DNA of 64,000 nucleotides from 67-14 sp020438345. GTDB taxonomy: Bacteria > Actinomycetota > Thermoleophilia > Solirubrobacterales > 70-9. The stretch is from contig CALMSY010000013.1 of the NCBI GenBank assembly GCA_937872475.1, positions 9,948 to 73,947 of the forward strand, given 5' to 3'. The notes under the pieces are model-generated. The model had not been told where the DNA came from and searched no databases. It saw only the letters and a program-made list of their open reading frames with translations. A program made the position numbers and the translations under genes. Shown one piece after another: positions 35,217-43,269 of the stretch (position 1 is its first letter; every line of letters begins with the position of its first letter).

Positions 35217-35310
35217 TTCCCTGGGCCGACCGTCCATGTCAGCCGGTTGAACCTACCAACCCGGGCAGTCGGTGGAAGGTGCGCTCTGCTCACCTCGATT
35301 GGCCCAACGC

Positions 35311-36303
35311 CTAATTAATCAGCGATCGAAGAAACGGCAGCGGGTCGATCGGGCTGCCGCCGGTCTGCCAGGGACCAATCCAGTATTCGAAGTGAAGGTG
35401 ACAGCCATAGGAACGGCCTGTGTTACCCACCCGGCCAACCTGGGCACCGGCGGCCACGATCTGTCCGACCCTCAACGGCGAACGGCGGATCATGTGCATA
35501 TAGACGAAATAGGTCCTGGTCCCCAGATTCCGGAGGACTACGTAGTTCCCGCCCCCGTCATCCCACTGGTTGTAGATAACCCGTGACCGCCGGATCGCCA
35601 CAAGCCTTGTCCCGCAGGAGGCGGAGACATCCTGCCCCTGGTGGCTGTGGCCGACACGCCCCGCTCCGAACTTCGATCCGCTGCTGCCGAAACTAAACGC
35701 TCCTCGCACCGGAAACACTTCAACCGGTATCAGGCTAACCGGGAGGATCGGCAGCTCGCGTGGAGACCGGTTCGACCGGTTGCCGGTGCCATCAATCACG
35801 TAGATGTGACCGTCTATCGCCTTGCCGGGCACTACAACCCGAAGGGCGTTCGGCCGGCGGGCCTTGAACCGGGTCCGGATCTGGCCTGTCTTCGAACGGA
35901 AGACAATCACCCGGACCCGGTCCAGGTTGCTGCCGGCAATTCGGATCAGCGCGCCCCTGGTTGCCTTGCCGATGGAAACGCACTGGTCCACGCACCGGAT
36001 CTGCTTGATCTGGGGCAGGCCGGGTACGCCGATCCCGCCACCGGTCACGGCCGAGCTGCCGGCGTCCGCTTCACCGTGACCGTCCCCGTCGTCACTCTGC
36101 TCCAGAACCGGAACCGGATGGACCGGCGAGTGATCGAGCGAAGCGGTCCCGGGCCCATCGAGCACCCGTGCATTTGCCGTGGCTGGAAGAAGAACGATGA
36201 GCGTAAGTGCCAGGAAGCCTGTGAAAACCAGAAACCATCCTGCGGGAGTGATGGTTCTCCGCCGGCCCCTGCGCGTGGGAGTTCCTCGCATCTTCGACAC
36301 CAT
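35311..36303 (-). CDS. Secreted M23 family metallopeptidase
   Basis: The 330-residue protein has an Arg-rich start, a membrane/signal segment (AGWFLVFTGFLALTLIVLLP), an IPT/Ig-like middle (RCVDQCVSIGKATRGALIRI; IAGSNLDRVRVIVF) and a C-terminal LytM/M23 domain. The zinc ligands are visible as HSHQGQD (HxxxD) and CHLHFEYW (HxH). M23 enzymes cut peptidoglycan cross-links or have a wall-remodelling role. ATG 36303 is used; the ribosome site is poor. It is separated by 200 bp from the divergent glutamine synthetase gene. Confidence 0.88.
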   Translation of the reverse strand: MVSKMRGTPTRRGRRRTITPAGWFLVFTGFLALTLIVLLPATANARVLDGPGTASLDHSPVHPVPVLEQSDDGDGHGEADAGSSAVTGGGIGVPGLPQIKQIRCVDQCVSIGKATRGALIRIAGSNLDRVRVIVFRSKTGQIRTRFKARRPNALRVVVPGKAIDGHIYVIDGTGNRSNRSPRELPILPVSLIPVEVFPVRGAFSFGSSGSKFGAGRVGHSHQGQDVSASCGTRLVAIRRSRVIYNQWDDGGGNYVVLRNLGTRTYFVYMHMIRRSPLRVGQIVAAGAQVGRVGNTGRSYGCHLHFEYWIGPWQTGGSPIDPLPFLRSLIN

Positions 36304-36527
36304 ACATGAGTTCTAGACGATGATTGCGTGAGCTGCTGCACATAATGTTGCAGAACATGGCGCCTGTTCGCGTGATGTTTCAGGGCTGCCGGGGCAGGTC
36401 TGTCCCACGGGACGGTGCCCCTGAACTAACCTTGTCCTGACGTACAACCGACCCGAAGGTCGCCCGGGGATAGCCTGACTTCCGCTTTCCCTCGAAATCA
36501 ATCTTGCCACCAGGAGGAACTCTCCAG
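36304..36527. promoter_or_regulatory. Intergenic leader before glnN with hairpin at 36391-36421
   Basis: The 220-bp divergent spacer between the M23 gene and glutamine synthetase contains an inverted repeat GGGGCA/TGCCCC (36391-36421) with an inner GTCCC/GGGAC pairing. A strong AGGAGG ribosome site lies just before the ATG at 36528. I see no convincing known operator. No gene is present. Confidence 0.35.
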
Positions 36528-38672
36528 ATGACTGCGATTCGCCAGAAGAACGTAACTGCTGCCCAGTGGTCGGCCAACGGAAGTGATGTTGCCCCCGCGG
36601 ACCTGACCAAGGAGGAGAACGTCGTTTTCGGCAGCAATGTCTTCTCGATCAAGACTCAGAAGGAACGACTTCCTGCTGATGTCTTCGCCCGGCTGCAGGG
36701 CACCCTTGAGAAAGGCGAGGCACTTGACGTCGAACTGGCTGACGCAGTCGCCGACGCGATGAAGGACTGGGCGCTTGAAAACGGCGCCACCCATTACACC
36801 CATGTCTTCCAGCCCCTCACCGGACTCACCGCGGAAAAGCACGACTCCTTCTTCCGCCCGACCGACGACGGCGGGTCAATTGCGAAGTTCAAGGGATCCG
36901 AGTTGATCCAGGGCGAGCCGGATGCCTCTTCGTTCCCGACCGGCGGCATCCGCGCCACCTTCGAGGCTCGCGGGTATACCGCCTGGGACCCGACCAGCCC
37001 CGCCTTCCTGCTTGACAACCCGAACGGAACCCTGCTTTGCATTCCGACTGCTTTCGCCTCCTGGACCGGTGAAGCGCTGGATGCCAAGATCCCGCTGCTG
37101 CGCTCGATGGACGCACTGTCGCGTTCCGCTGTCAGGGCTCTGAAGCTGCTTGGTGACGAGGAAGCCTCCAGGGTCGTGACCACTGTTGGGCCGGAGCAGG
37201 AGTACTTCTTGATCGACGAACAGTACTTCTACGCCCGCCCCGACCTGCTGCTCACTGGCCGCACCCTGTTCGGCGCCCAGCCGGCCAAGGGACACGAGCT
37301 GGATGACCACTACTTTGGTGCGATCCCGGAGCGTGTGCTCGCATACATGATGGACTGCGAGGCCGAACTGGCCAAGCTTGGAGTGCCGATCACGACCCGT
37401 CATAACGAGGTCGCTCCGGCCCAGTATGAAGTCGCACCCATGTTCGAGAATTCGAACGTAGGCTCGGACCATCAGCAGCTGCTGATGCAGATCCTTCAGA
37501 ACAAGGCCCGCAAATACGGACTGGTCTGCCTGCTTCACGAGAAGCCCTTCGCCGGAGTCAACGGCTCCGGCAAACACAACAACTGGTCCATGGGCACCGA
37601 CACCGGCCACAACCTGCTTGATCCCGGGGACACTCCTTCCGAGAACCTGAGCTTCCTGTTCTTCTGCGCCGCGGTTATCCAGGCTGTGGACAAGCATCAG
37701 GGTCTGATGCGGGCGACAGTCGCAAACATCGGGCAGGATCACAGGCTCGGTGCCAACGAAGCTCCGCCCGCGATCATCTCGGTCTTTCTCGGGGGCGAAC
37801 TGGAAAAGGTCTTCGAGACGATGGCCGCCGGCGAAGGCGACCCGCACACTCCGGAAGAGGTACTCGACCTGGGTGCCGAAGTTCTGCCGGACCTGCCGAT
37901 GGATGGCGGCGACCGCAACCGCACCTCGCCTTTCGCCTTCACCGGCAACAAGTTCGAATTCCGGGCGCTTGGTTCCAGCATGTCACTCGCCTTCACGAAC
38001 ACCGTGCTCAACACCATCGTCGCCGAAGCGATTGATGACCTGTCGGCCAAGCTTGAGGCCGCCGAGGGTGATCTGACCGCCAGGGTGATCAAGGTAGTGA
38101 CCGAGTCCTACATCGAGAACCGCCGGATCATTTTTGGAGGTGACGGCTACTCGGACGAATGGCAGCAGGAGGCCGAAAAGCGTGGGCTGAAGAACCTCCG
38201 GACCACTCCCGACGCGCTTCCCGAAGTCATCGCCCCGTCAACGATCGAAGTCTTCGGCAGCTACAACGTTCTTTCCGAGCGTGAACTCGAGGCCCGCTTC
38301 GAGGTCTGGGTCGAGCAGTACGCAATGAACGCGAACATCGAGGCAGAAACCGCGGCCACGATCGCCCGGACTCTGATCATCCCGGCAGTCGCCAAGCATC
38401 TGGTTCTTCTGGATGATGCCGATGCCGAGCTGCTCGAGAAGGAAAGCCGCGGGCTGTTCAACGAGCTGGTTGAAAGGACGATCGCTCTCGAAGACGCCAA
38501 TGGATACCCGGACGGTCTCGAGGAAGAAGGCATGGAACTGGCCATTTACGCTCGCGACCGGCAACTTGCCGCGATGCATGAGGTCCGGGTGATCGCCGAC
38601 CGCCTCGAACGGATCGTCGCCGACAATTACTGGCCACTCCCGAAGTATTCAGAGATGATGTTCATCAAGTAG
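36528..38672 (+). CDS. glnN: Glutamine synthetase type III
   Basis: The 714-residue enzyme has the length and motifs of GSIII rather than GSI. These include VFGSNVFSIKTQKERLPADV near the start, EQEYFLID, TTRHNEVAPAQYEVAPMFEN, NGSGKHNNWSMGT, and DRNRTSPFAFTGNKFEFRAL with the active-site Arg and Glu. It makes glutamine from glutamate, ammonia and ATP. ATG 36528 follows an AGGAGG site. It is monocistronic, with a terminator just after it. GSIII is common in Bacteroidetes and cyanobacteria and occurs in some Actinobacteria. Confidence 0.95.
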   Translation: MTAIRQKNVTAAQWSANGSDVAPADLTKEENVVFGSNVFSIKTQKERLPADVFARLQGTLEKGEALDVELADAVADAMKDWALENGATHYTHVFQPLTGLTAEKHDSFFRPTDDGGSIAKFKGSELIQGEPDASSFPTGGIRATFEARGYTAWDPTSPAFLLDNPNGTLLCIPTAFASWTGEALDAKIPLLRSMDALSRSAVRALKLLGDEEASRVVTTVGPEQEYFLIDEQYFYARPDLLLTGRTLFGAQPAKGHELDDHYFGAIPERVLAYMMDCEAELAKLGVPITTRHNEVAPAQYEVAPMFENSNVGSDHQQLLMQILQNKARKYGLVCLLHEKPFAGVNGSGKHNNWSMGTDTGHNLLDPGDTPSENLSFLFFCAAVIQAVDKHQGLMRATVANIGQDHRLGANEAPPAIISVFLGGELEKVFETMAAGEGDPHTPEEVLDLGAEVLPDLPMDGGDRNRTSPFAFTGNKFEFRALGSSMSLAFTNTVLNTIVAEAIDDLSAKLEAAEGDLTARVIKVVTESYIENRRIIFGGDGYSDEWQQEAEKRGLKNLRTTPDALPEVIAPSTIEVFGSYNVLSERELEARFEVWVEQYAMNANIEAETAATIARTLIIPAVAKHLVLLDDADAELLEKESRGLFNELVERTIALEDANGYPDGLEEEGMELAIYARDRQLAAMHEVRVIADRLERIVADNYWPLPKYSEMMFIK

Positions 38673-38697
38673 CTCCTGCTCGGGAACCATCATCTGG

Positions 38698-38724
38698 AAG
38701 GGCCCCGGATCTCCGGGGCCCTTT
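38698..38724. terminator. Intrinsic terminator after glnN
   Basis: An 11-bp stem AAGGGCCCCGG/CCGGGGCCCTT with loop ATCT followed by TCC TTTG. It separates glnN from the convergent 2TM gene. Confidence 0.8.
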
Positions 38725-38733
38725 CCTTTGCAG

Positions 38734-39033
38734 TCAGTGCTGGCCACCACCGCCCTGGCGTCTGATCTTTTCCATCTCCGCCTGAATCTTGTCCTCGGGG
38801 ATGCCGGCATCCTTGTAAACCGTCCACCAGTGCGGGATCACTCCGAAGATCCCCCAGGCAACGATCGGAATCGCCGGCCAGAAGAAGCCGTCAGCACCGG
38901 CCATGAACCAGATCACGACCATAAGCGCGCTGACAGCCACATAAATCGCGAGGTGAGAGAGGAAGTCCCGCTTCGCCTCCAGGCGGTTTATCGCCTGCTG
39001 CCTGAGTTCCGGTCCGGGTTCGGTTGAGTCCAA
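38734..39033 (-). CDS. Small 2TM domain protein
   Basis: The 99-residue product has the 2TM domain: an N-terminal helix with AINRLEAKRDFLSHLAIYVA, two membrane helices (AVSALMVVIWFMAG; FFWPAIPIVAWGIFGVIPHW) and a charged tail with DKIQAEMEKIRRQ and a Gly/His end. The function of this small membrane family is unknown; it sometimes follows histidine kinases. TTG 39033 has a strong GGAGG site six bases upstream, which decides the start. Confidence 0.8.
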   Translation of the reverse strand: MDSTEPGPELRQQAINRLEAKRDFLSHLAIYVAVSALMVVIWFMAGADGFFWPAIPIVAWGIFGVIPHWWTVYKDAGIPEDKIQAEMEKIRRQGGGGQH

Positions 39034-39122
39034 AGTAATCCTCCGTTTGGCCGGATCCCTGGTGTGGCCGGCATTCCAGCCAGATCCTAACCTCAGGTGG
39101 AGTCCGCAGCGGGTGCTGTCGG

Positions 39123-40232
39123 TCAGGAACGGACTACGACTGTCGTCCCCATGCGCGCGAACCTGTAAACCAGCGGGGCCTCCGGGGCGGGAACCCTTAC
39201 GCAGCCATGCGATGCCGGATAGGGCGGGACATCCGGGTACTCGTGAAAAGCGATTCCATTGTTGAAGTAGGAGGCGTACGGGAGCCAGGTGCTGAACGGG
39301 ACTGACCAAGACTGCAGTTCCTTGCGAAACACCTCAAACCGGCCGGTCGGGGTCTCGTTGCCAGGTCCCCCGGCCGAGATATGGATGGTGCGAACTGCTC
39401 GCCCGTTCCGGACCAGCAGCAGAACCCCCTTGCCAACCCGAACTTCCATCAGGCGGTTCGGCCGTCTGGCACTGGGCCTGGGTCGCTTCGCTTTGGCGAG
39501 TGACGCACGAGTCAGGGGGCCGGCCACCCCGTCACGGTCCAGGCCCTCCCAGGATTGAAAAGCCATCACTGCCTGCTCGGTCTGGTAGCCGAGCTCACCG
39601 TCCACACCACTCTGAGGCAGATAGCCGAGATCGGCCAGTTGTTGCTGGAGAACTCTCGTGCCTGTAGAGCGAGGGCCGGTGCTCTCGCCCCTGCCGGGAA
39701 GTTGTGGCTTCCGCTTCGGTTCCGCGAAATCCGCCCGGTCCTTCGAGGCGACGGTGATGCCTCCTGACTGAACCCTGACTTTCTGCACATTTCCCAGTGA
39801 AGTGAGGGTGTAGGTGACCTGCGCCACTCTCCCCTCCACTGCTTCCTTCTCCCGGCGGTTCCGAGCTGCCGGGTTCGGGGGAATGTCACCCAGGAATTCG
39901 TCGGAAAGCTTGACGGTCGCTTCGCCGTCACCTGTGACTCTTACATCTTTCACCGTGGTGCCCTTCGGGATGAAGGTACGGTCGGCAGGTGCGTTCAGCA
40001 GTGCCCTCGTCGCAGCCAGAGGTGCTTCGTGAGCGGGAACCTCGTGCTCGACCGGGTCGAATTGCTCGCCCTCGGTGGCGAAGACCCTCACCTGTTCGGT
40101 CATCTCGGCGCCAGAGCCGTCACTCGACGCGCTTGAGGGGAGCTGCTCGTCGCTTGAGGAGCCACAGCCGGCCAGGACGCAGAGGCAGATGAAGGCAGGT
40201 ATCAGGGTCAACTTTCCGGAGGACACGCCCAC
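39123..40232 (-). CDS. L,D-transpeptidase lipoprotein with GerMN and peptidoglycan-binding domains
   Basis: The 369-residue product has a lipobox (CLCVLAGC), a GerMN (sporulation/germination) domain (APLAATRALLNAPADR; VQVTYTL-like strands), a PG_binding_1 domain (LQQQLADLGYLPQSGVDGEL) and a C-terminal YkuD catalytic domain with HGCVRVP, the nucleophile Cys and its His. It would cross-link or attach proteins to peptidoglycan by 3-3 links, acting outside the membrane. The start is GTG 40232; further GTG codons follow at once and no good ribosome site is seen, so a leaderless mRNA is possible. Confidence 0.88.
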   Translation of the reverse strand: MGVSSGKLTLIPAFICLCVLAGCGSSSDEQLPSSASSDGSGAEMTEQVRVFATEGEQFDPVEHEVPAHEAPLAATRALLNAPADRTFIPKGTTVKDVRVTGDGEATVKLSDEFLGDIPPNPAARNRREKEAVEGRVAQVTYTLTSLGNVQKVRVQSGGITVASKDRADFAEPKRKPQLPGRGESTGPRSTGTRVLQQQLADLGYLPQSGVDGELGYQTEQAVMAFQSWEGLDRDGVAGPLTRASLAKAKRPRPSARRPNRLMEVRVGKGVLLLVRNGRAVRTIHISAGGPGNETPTGRFEVFRKELQSWSVPFSTWLPYASYFNNGIAFHEYPDVPPYPASHGCVRVPAPEAPLVYRFARMGTTVVVRS

Positions 40233-40336
40233 ACCCTAGAGCGGCGGGAACCCGGCTGGCAGAATCGGATGAGGGAATCCCCGGCCTTGCGTTCCCGGGT
40301 CGGTACAGAAACGCGTCTCCCTCTAGGATCGGTGCC

Positions 40337-41443
40337 ATGAGGATGAGAGCAGCAGTGCTTGAGGAATTCGGTCAACCGCTGGTCGTTCAGGAAGTCGAAC
40401 TGGCCGAGCCGAAAGCCGGCGAGGTGCTGGTCCGGCTTGAGGCCTGCGGGGTCTGTCACACAGACATGTACACCGCCTCCGGCGCCGATCCATCCGGATA
40501 CTCTCCCTGTGTGCTCGGTCATGAAGGCGGGGGCATCGTGGAAAAGGTCGGCCAGGGAGTCACTTCGGTAGCCCCGGGCGACAAGGTCGTCACGCTCTTT
40601 TCACCCCAATGCCGTGAATGCGAGCATTGTCTTGACCCCCGCACCAACCTCTGTATGGCGATCCGGGCGGAGCAGAACCTCGGTCATCTCCCCGATGGCA
40701 GCACCCGCCTTTCCCGCGACGGCGAGGAGATTCGCCACTTCATGGGCACTTCCACCTTCGCCGAATACACGGTGATGCCGGAGATCGCCCTGGCGAAGAT
40801 CAACCCGGAGGCCCCGCTTGAACATGCCTGCCTTTTCGCCTGTGGACTCTCGACCGGGCTCGGTGCGGCCATGTACACCGCAAAGGTCGAGGAAGGAACT
40901 ACGTGTGTGGTGTTCGGAGCAGGCATGGTCGGCCTCGGAGCCGTCGCCGGCGCCCGCCTCCAGGGTGCCGAGCGGATCATCTGCGTCGATCTTTCAGATG
41001 AACGGCTCGACCTCGCCAGAGGCCAGGGCGCTACGGACGTCTACAAGGCCGACGAAAACACCGTCCAGTGGATTCTTGATGAAACCGGGGGCATGGGAGC
41101 CGACTACACATTCGAGGCAACGGGGCTCGTCAATGTCATGCAGGAGGCGGTTGAATCGGCTCGCATGGGCTGGGGCCTCTGCACCGTGGCCGGCGTGGCC
41201 GGCAAGGGCGAAACGCTGGACATCGTCCCCCGGCTGTTGATAACCGGCCGTCGTGTCGCCGGATCTTCCTTCGGCGGCGTCAAGGGTCGGGACCAGGTTC
41301 CCGAACTGATCGACCGGTACCTGGCCGGTGATATCGACGTCGAACCTTTCCTCTCCCACCGGATCACCCTGGATGAAGTCAACAAGGGCTTTGACCTGAT
41401 GGAAGAACACAATGGCATCCGCAGCGTGATCGAGTTCAACTGA
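40337..41443 (+). CDS. Class III zinc alcohol dehydrogenase (S-hydroxymethyl thiol / formaldehyde dehydrogenase type)
   Basis: The 368-residue enzyme shows catalytic zinc ligands in CGVCHTD and LGHEGGG, structural zinc cysteines in CRECEHCLDPRTNLC, the class III block HFMGTSTFAEYTVM, and a Rossmann motif (VVFGAGMVGLGAVAGA). These match glutathione-dependent formaldehyde dehydrogenase (FrmA/ADH5) more than general ADHs. Actinobacteria usually lack glutathione, so the carrier thiol may be mycothiol or another thiol. The next gene is a metallo-beta-lactamase hydrolase 34 bp away, which could hydrolyse the S-formyl product. Confidence 0.85.
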   Translation: MRMRAAVLEEFGQPLVVQEVELAEPKAGEVLVRLEACGVCHTDMYTASGADPSGYSPCVLGHEGGGIVEKVGQGVTSVAPGDKVVTLFSPQCRECEHCLDPRTNLCMAIRAEQNLGHLPDGSTRLSRDGEEIRHFMGTSTFAEYTVMPEIALAKINPEAPLEHACLFACGLSTGLGAAMYTAKVEEGTTCVVFGAGMVGLGAVAGARLQGAERIICVDLSDERLDLARGQGATDVYKADENTVQWILDETGGMGADYTFEATGLVNVMQEAVESARMGWGLCTVAGVAGKGETLDIVPRLLITGRRVAGSSFGGVKGRDQVPELIDRYLAGDIDVEPFLSHRITLDEVNKGFDLMEEHNGIRSVIEFN

Positions 41444-41477
41444 TGCACAACCTTCCCGATTCCCGAAAGGCCTATTC

Positions 41478-42227
41478 ATGATCATCCAGCGAGTCGAATC
41501 ATCTCAGTGGCTCTCCAACGCCTACCTGGTCTGTGACGAACCCGGCGGCTCCGGCGTTCTGATCGATGGCAACGGTGTCATCGAACCTCTGCTGGAGCGG
41601 GTTGATCGGGAAGGAATCACGCTTACCCACATTCTGCTCACCCATGAGCACTGGGATCACGTGGTTGATCTACGCGAGGTCGCCGACGATTACGGGATAC
41701 CGATCGTGGCCAGCCAGACCACGGCTGACCTGGTCGATTTCAAGGTGGACGAGATTGTCGCTGATGGCGACGAAACGATCTCCGGGGACCTGACTTTCAA
41801 ATGGATCGCCACTCCCGGTCACGCTGACGGCCACATGGCCCTGTTGATCAACGACACTGATGTGATCACCGCAGATGTGATCTTCAAAGGGACTGTGGGA
41901 GGAACCGTTGCCCCGGGGGAAACGGGATTCCCGGAACTCAAGAGTTCGATCATGGACCGGCTGATGACCCTGGCCCCGGAAACCCGGATCCACCCGGGCC
42001 ATCGCGAGCCATCCACGGTCGGCGAGGAATGGGAAAACAACCCATTTATCCGGGTCTGGCGTGGTATTGACCCGGAAGGAAGCGAGCCCTGTGAGGTCAA
42101 CAACTTCGGCGAAGCAACCCTGATCCTCTGGGCCCCGGACTACGACGGCACCAACAAGGCCTGGGTTCGCATGCCCGACGGCGAAGACAGGATCACCGGC
42201 GGTTCCCAGATCCTCAGTCGCGGCTGA
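41478..42227 (+). CDS. Metallo-beta-lactamase fold hydrolase, glyoxalase II-like
   Basis: The 249-residue protein has the metal-binding HxHxDH-like motif as LLTHEHWDHVVD, then ATPGHADGHM, TADVIFKGTVGG and HPGHREPST. These are the ligands of glyoxalase II-type thioester hydrolases. Following a class III alcohol dehydrogenase, it probably hydrolyses an S-acyl or S-formyl thiol intermediate. The same pairing (dehydrogenase then MBL hydrolase) is known for mycothiol-dependent formaldehyde dehydrogenase in mycobacteria. The start codon is ATG 41478 after a purine-rich GAAAGG. Confidence 0.85.
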   Translation: MIIQRVESSQWLSNAYLVCDEPGGSGVLIDGNGVIEPLLERVDREGITLTHILLTHEHWDHVVDLREVADDYGIPIVASQTTADLVDFKVDEIVADGDETISGDLTFKWIATPGHADGHMALLINDTDVITADVIFKGTVGGTVAPGETGFPELKSSIMDRLMTLAPETRIHPGHREPSTVGEEWENNPFIRVWRGIDPEGSEPCEVNNFGEATLILWAPDYDGTNKAWVRMPDGEDRITGGSQILSRG

Positions 42228-42256
42228 GTGAAAAGCAGAGCTGGGCGCGGGCTGTT

Positions 42257-42293
42257 CGGGTCGCAGCTACCCGATTGGCATAGCTGCGACCCG
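42257..42293. terminator. Long perfect hairpin between convergent genes
   Basis: A 13-bp perfect stem (CGGGTCGCAGCTA/TAGCTGCGACCCG) with an 11-base loop lies between the MBL gene and the collagen-like gene. There is no T-run, but position between convergent stops suggests termination. Confidence 0.55.
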
Positions 42294-42299
42294 GCAATC

Positions 42300-43166
42300 T
42301 CAGTCCTGGCAGAGCGCGTATACCGACACGTTGCCGCTCTGATTCGAGGCCGACGGGTTGTAGACGGCGATCCGCCAGCGATCCAGGGGTGTCCCGCCGA
42401 TCTGGGTACTTGACGGGTATGACTGGTAAGCCTGAGTCGTCCCCGGGCCACCGGCAAAGCCACCCGAAACCACGGTCTTTGAGCCCGGGCAGTCCGCCCA
42501 GAGCGCGAAGCTGGCCCCGGGTGGGAGGTTGCTGTATGGCGTCACAACCTCAACCAGTTCCAGATCCCCGGCTCCGGCCGGACCTGTCACTCCCGTAGGA
42601 CCGGTCATTCCGATCGGACCGGCGATCCCCGTCACCCCGGTCGCTCCGGTGGCCCCGTCCAGCCCGTCGTCACCAGCAGCTCCGGTCACACCGGTTGCCC
42701 CGGTGGCTCCGGACGCGCCAGCCGGTCCGGTTGAACCGGTGGCGCCGGCCACACCTTGAGGACCAATCGGCCCGGTCGAACCGTCCCGGCCATCGGTCCC
42801 GTCCCTCCCGGCAACACCGGCCGGGCCGACCGGACCAACCGCCCCTCGCGGTCCCTGGGGTCCTTGTGGCCCGCGCCTGCCCGAGAGCCTTCGGACCAGT
42901 TTCCGGTTCAGGTGTGCGTAGCGGATCGCGCCCCTGCGGATCTTCACCCTGGTGACCGCCCGGTTGGCGATCTTTCCTGTCCTCACCGCGCCGTCTTTGA
43001 GCTGCCTGGGGCCAACGCTCTGGCCCGGCAGGGAATTGGTCGCGTAGGCGACCCCGCCAAGAGCGAGGAAGAGAGCCAGCGTCGACACTACGTTCGCGTA
43101 GGTCAGCCTGGGTATCAGCCTGAAACCTGATCGCCGGTTGCTGTGGTGCTTCGTTTCTGAAGGCAT
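42300..43166 (-). CDS. Collagen-like secreted protein
   Basis: The 288-residue product starts with a basic region and signal/membrane segment (YANVVSTLALFLALGGVAYA). A short conserved stretch (GQSVGPRQLKDGAVRTGKIA; RAVTRVKIRRGAIRYAHLNR) follows. Residues about 97-200 are an almost unbroken Gly-X-Y run (GPQGPQGPRGAVGPVGPAGV, then Thr-rich triplets). A C-terminal 85-residue domain with two Cys closes the chain (WADCPGSKTVVSGGF; YALCQD). The leader and layout are typical of many paralogues in Thermoleophilia, likely forming surface stalks with a globular head. The product probably trimerises. It is alone on its strand. Confidence 0.85.
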   Translation of the reverse strand: MPSETKHHSNRRSGFRLIPRLTYANVVSTLALFLALGGVAYATNSLPGQSVGPRQLKDGAVRTGKIANRAVTRVKIRRGAIRYAHLNRKLVRRLSGRRGPQGPQGPRGAVGPVGPAGVAGRDGTDGRDGSTGPIGPQGVAGATGSTGPAGASGATGATGVTGAAGDDGLDGATGATGVTGIAGPIGMTGPTGVTGPAGAGDLELVEVVTPYSNLPPGASFALWADCPGSKTVVSGGFAGGPGTTQAYQSYPSSTQIGGTPLDRWRIAVYNPSASNQSGNVSVYALCQD

Positions 43167-43269
43167 GCACCGACTCTAGACGCTCTGGCCGGCCTGCCCC
43201 CTGGCTATTCGCCGCAGTCTCTCGCCGGACCCTGTCCGCTCCACAGTGCATGCCTGAAGTCTGGAGGAC

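Noticed and set aside
42583..42880. Repetitive GC-rich DNA resembling an array of direct repeats.
   Set aside because: It is the coding sequence of the collagen-like protein and the unit is a 9-base codon triplet, not a CRISPR repeat.
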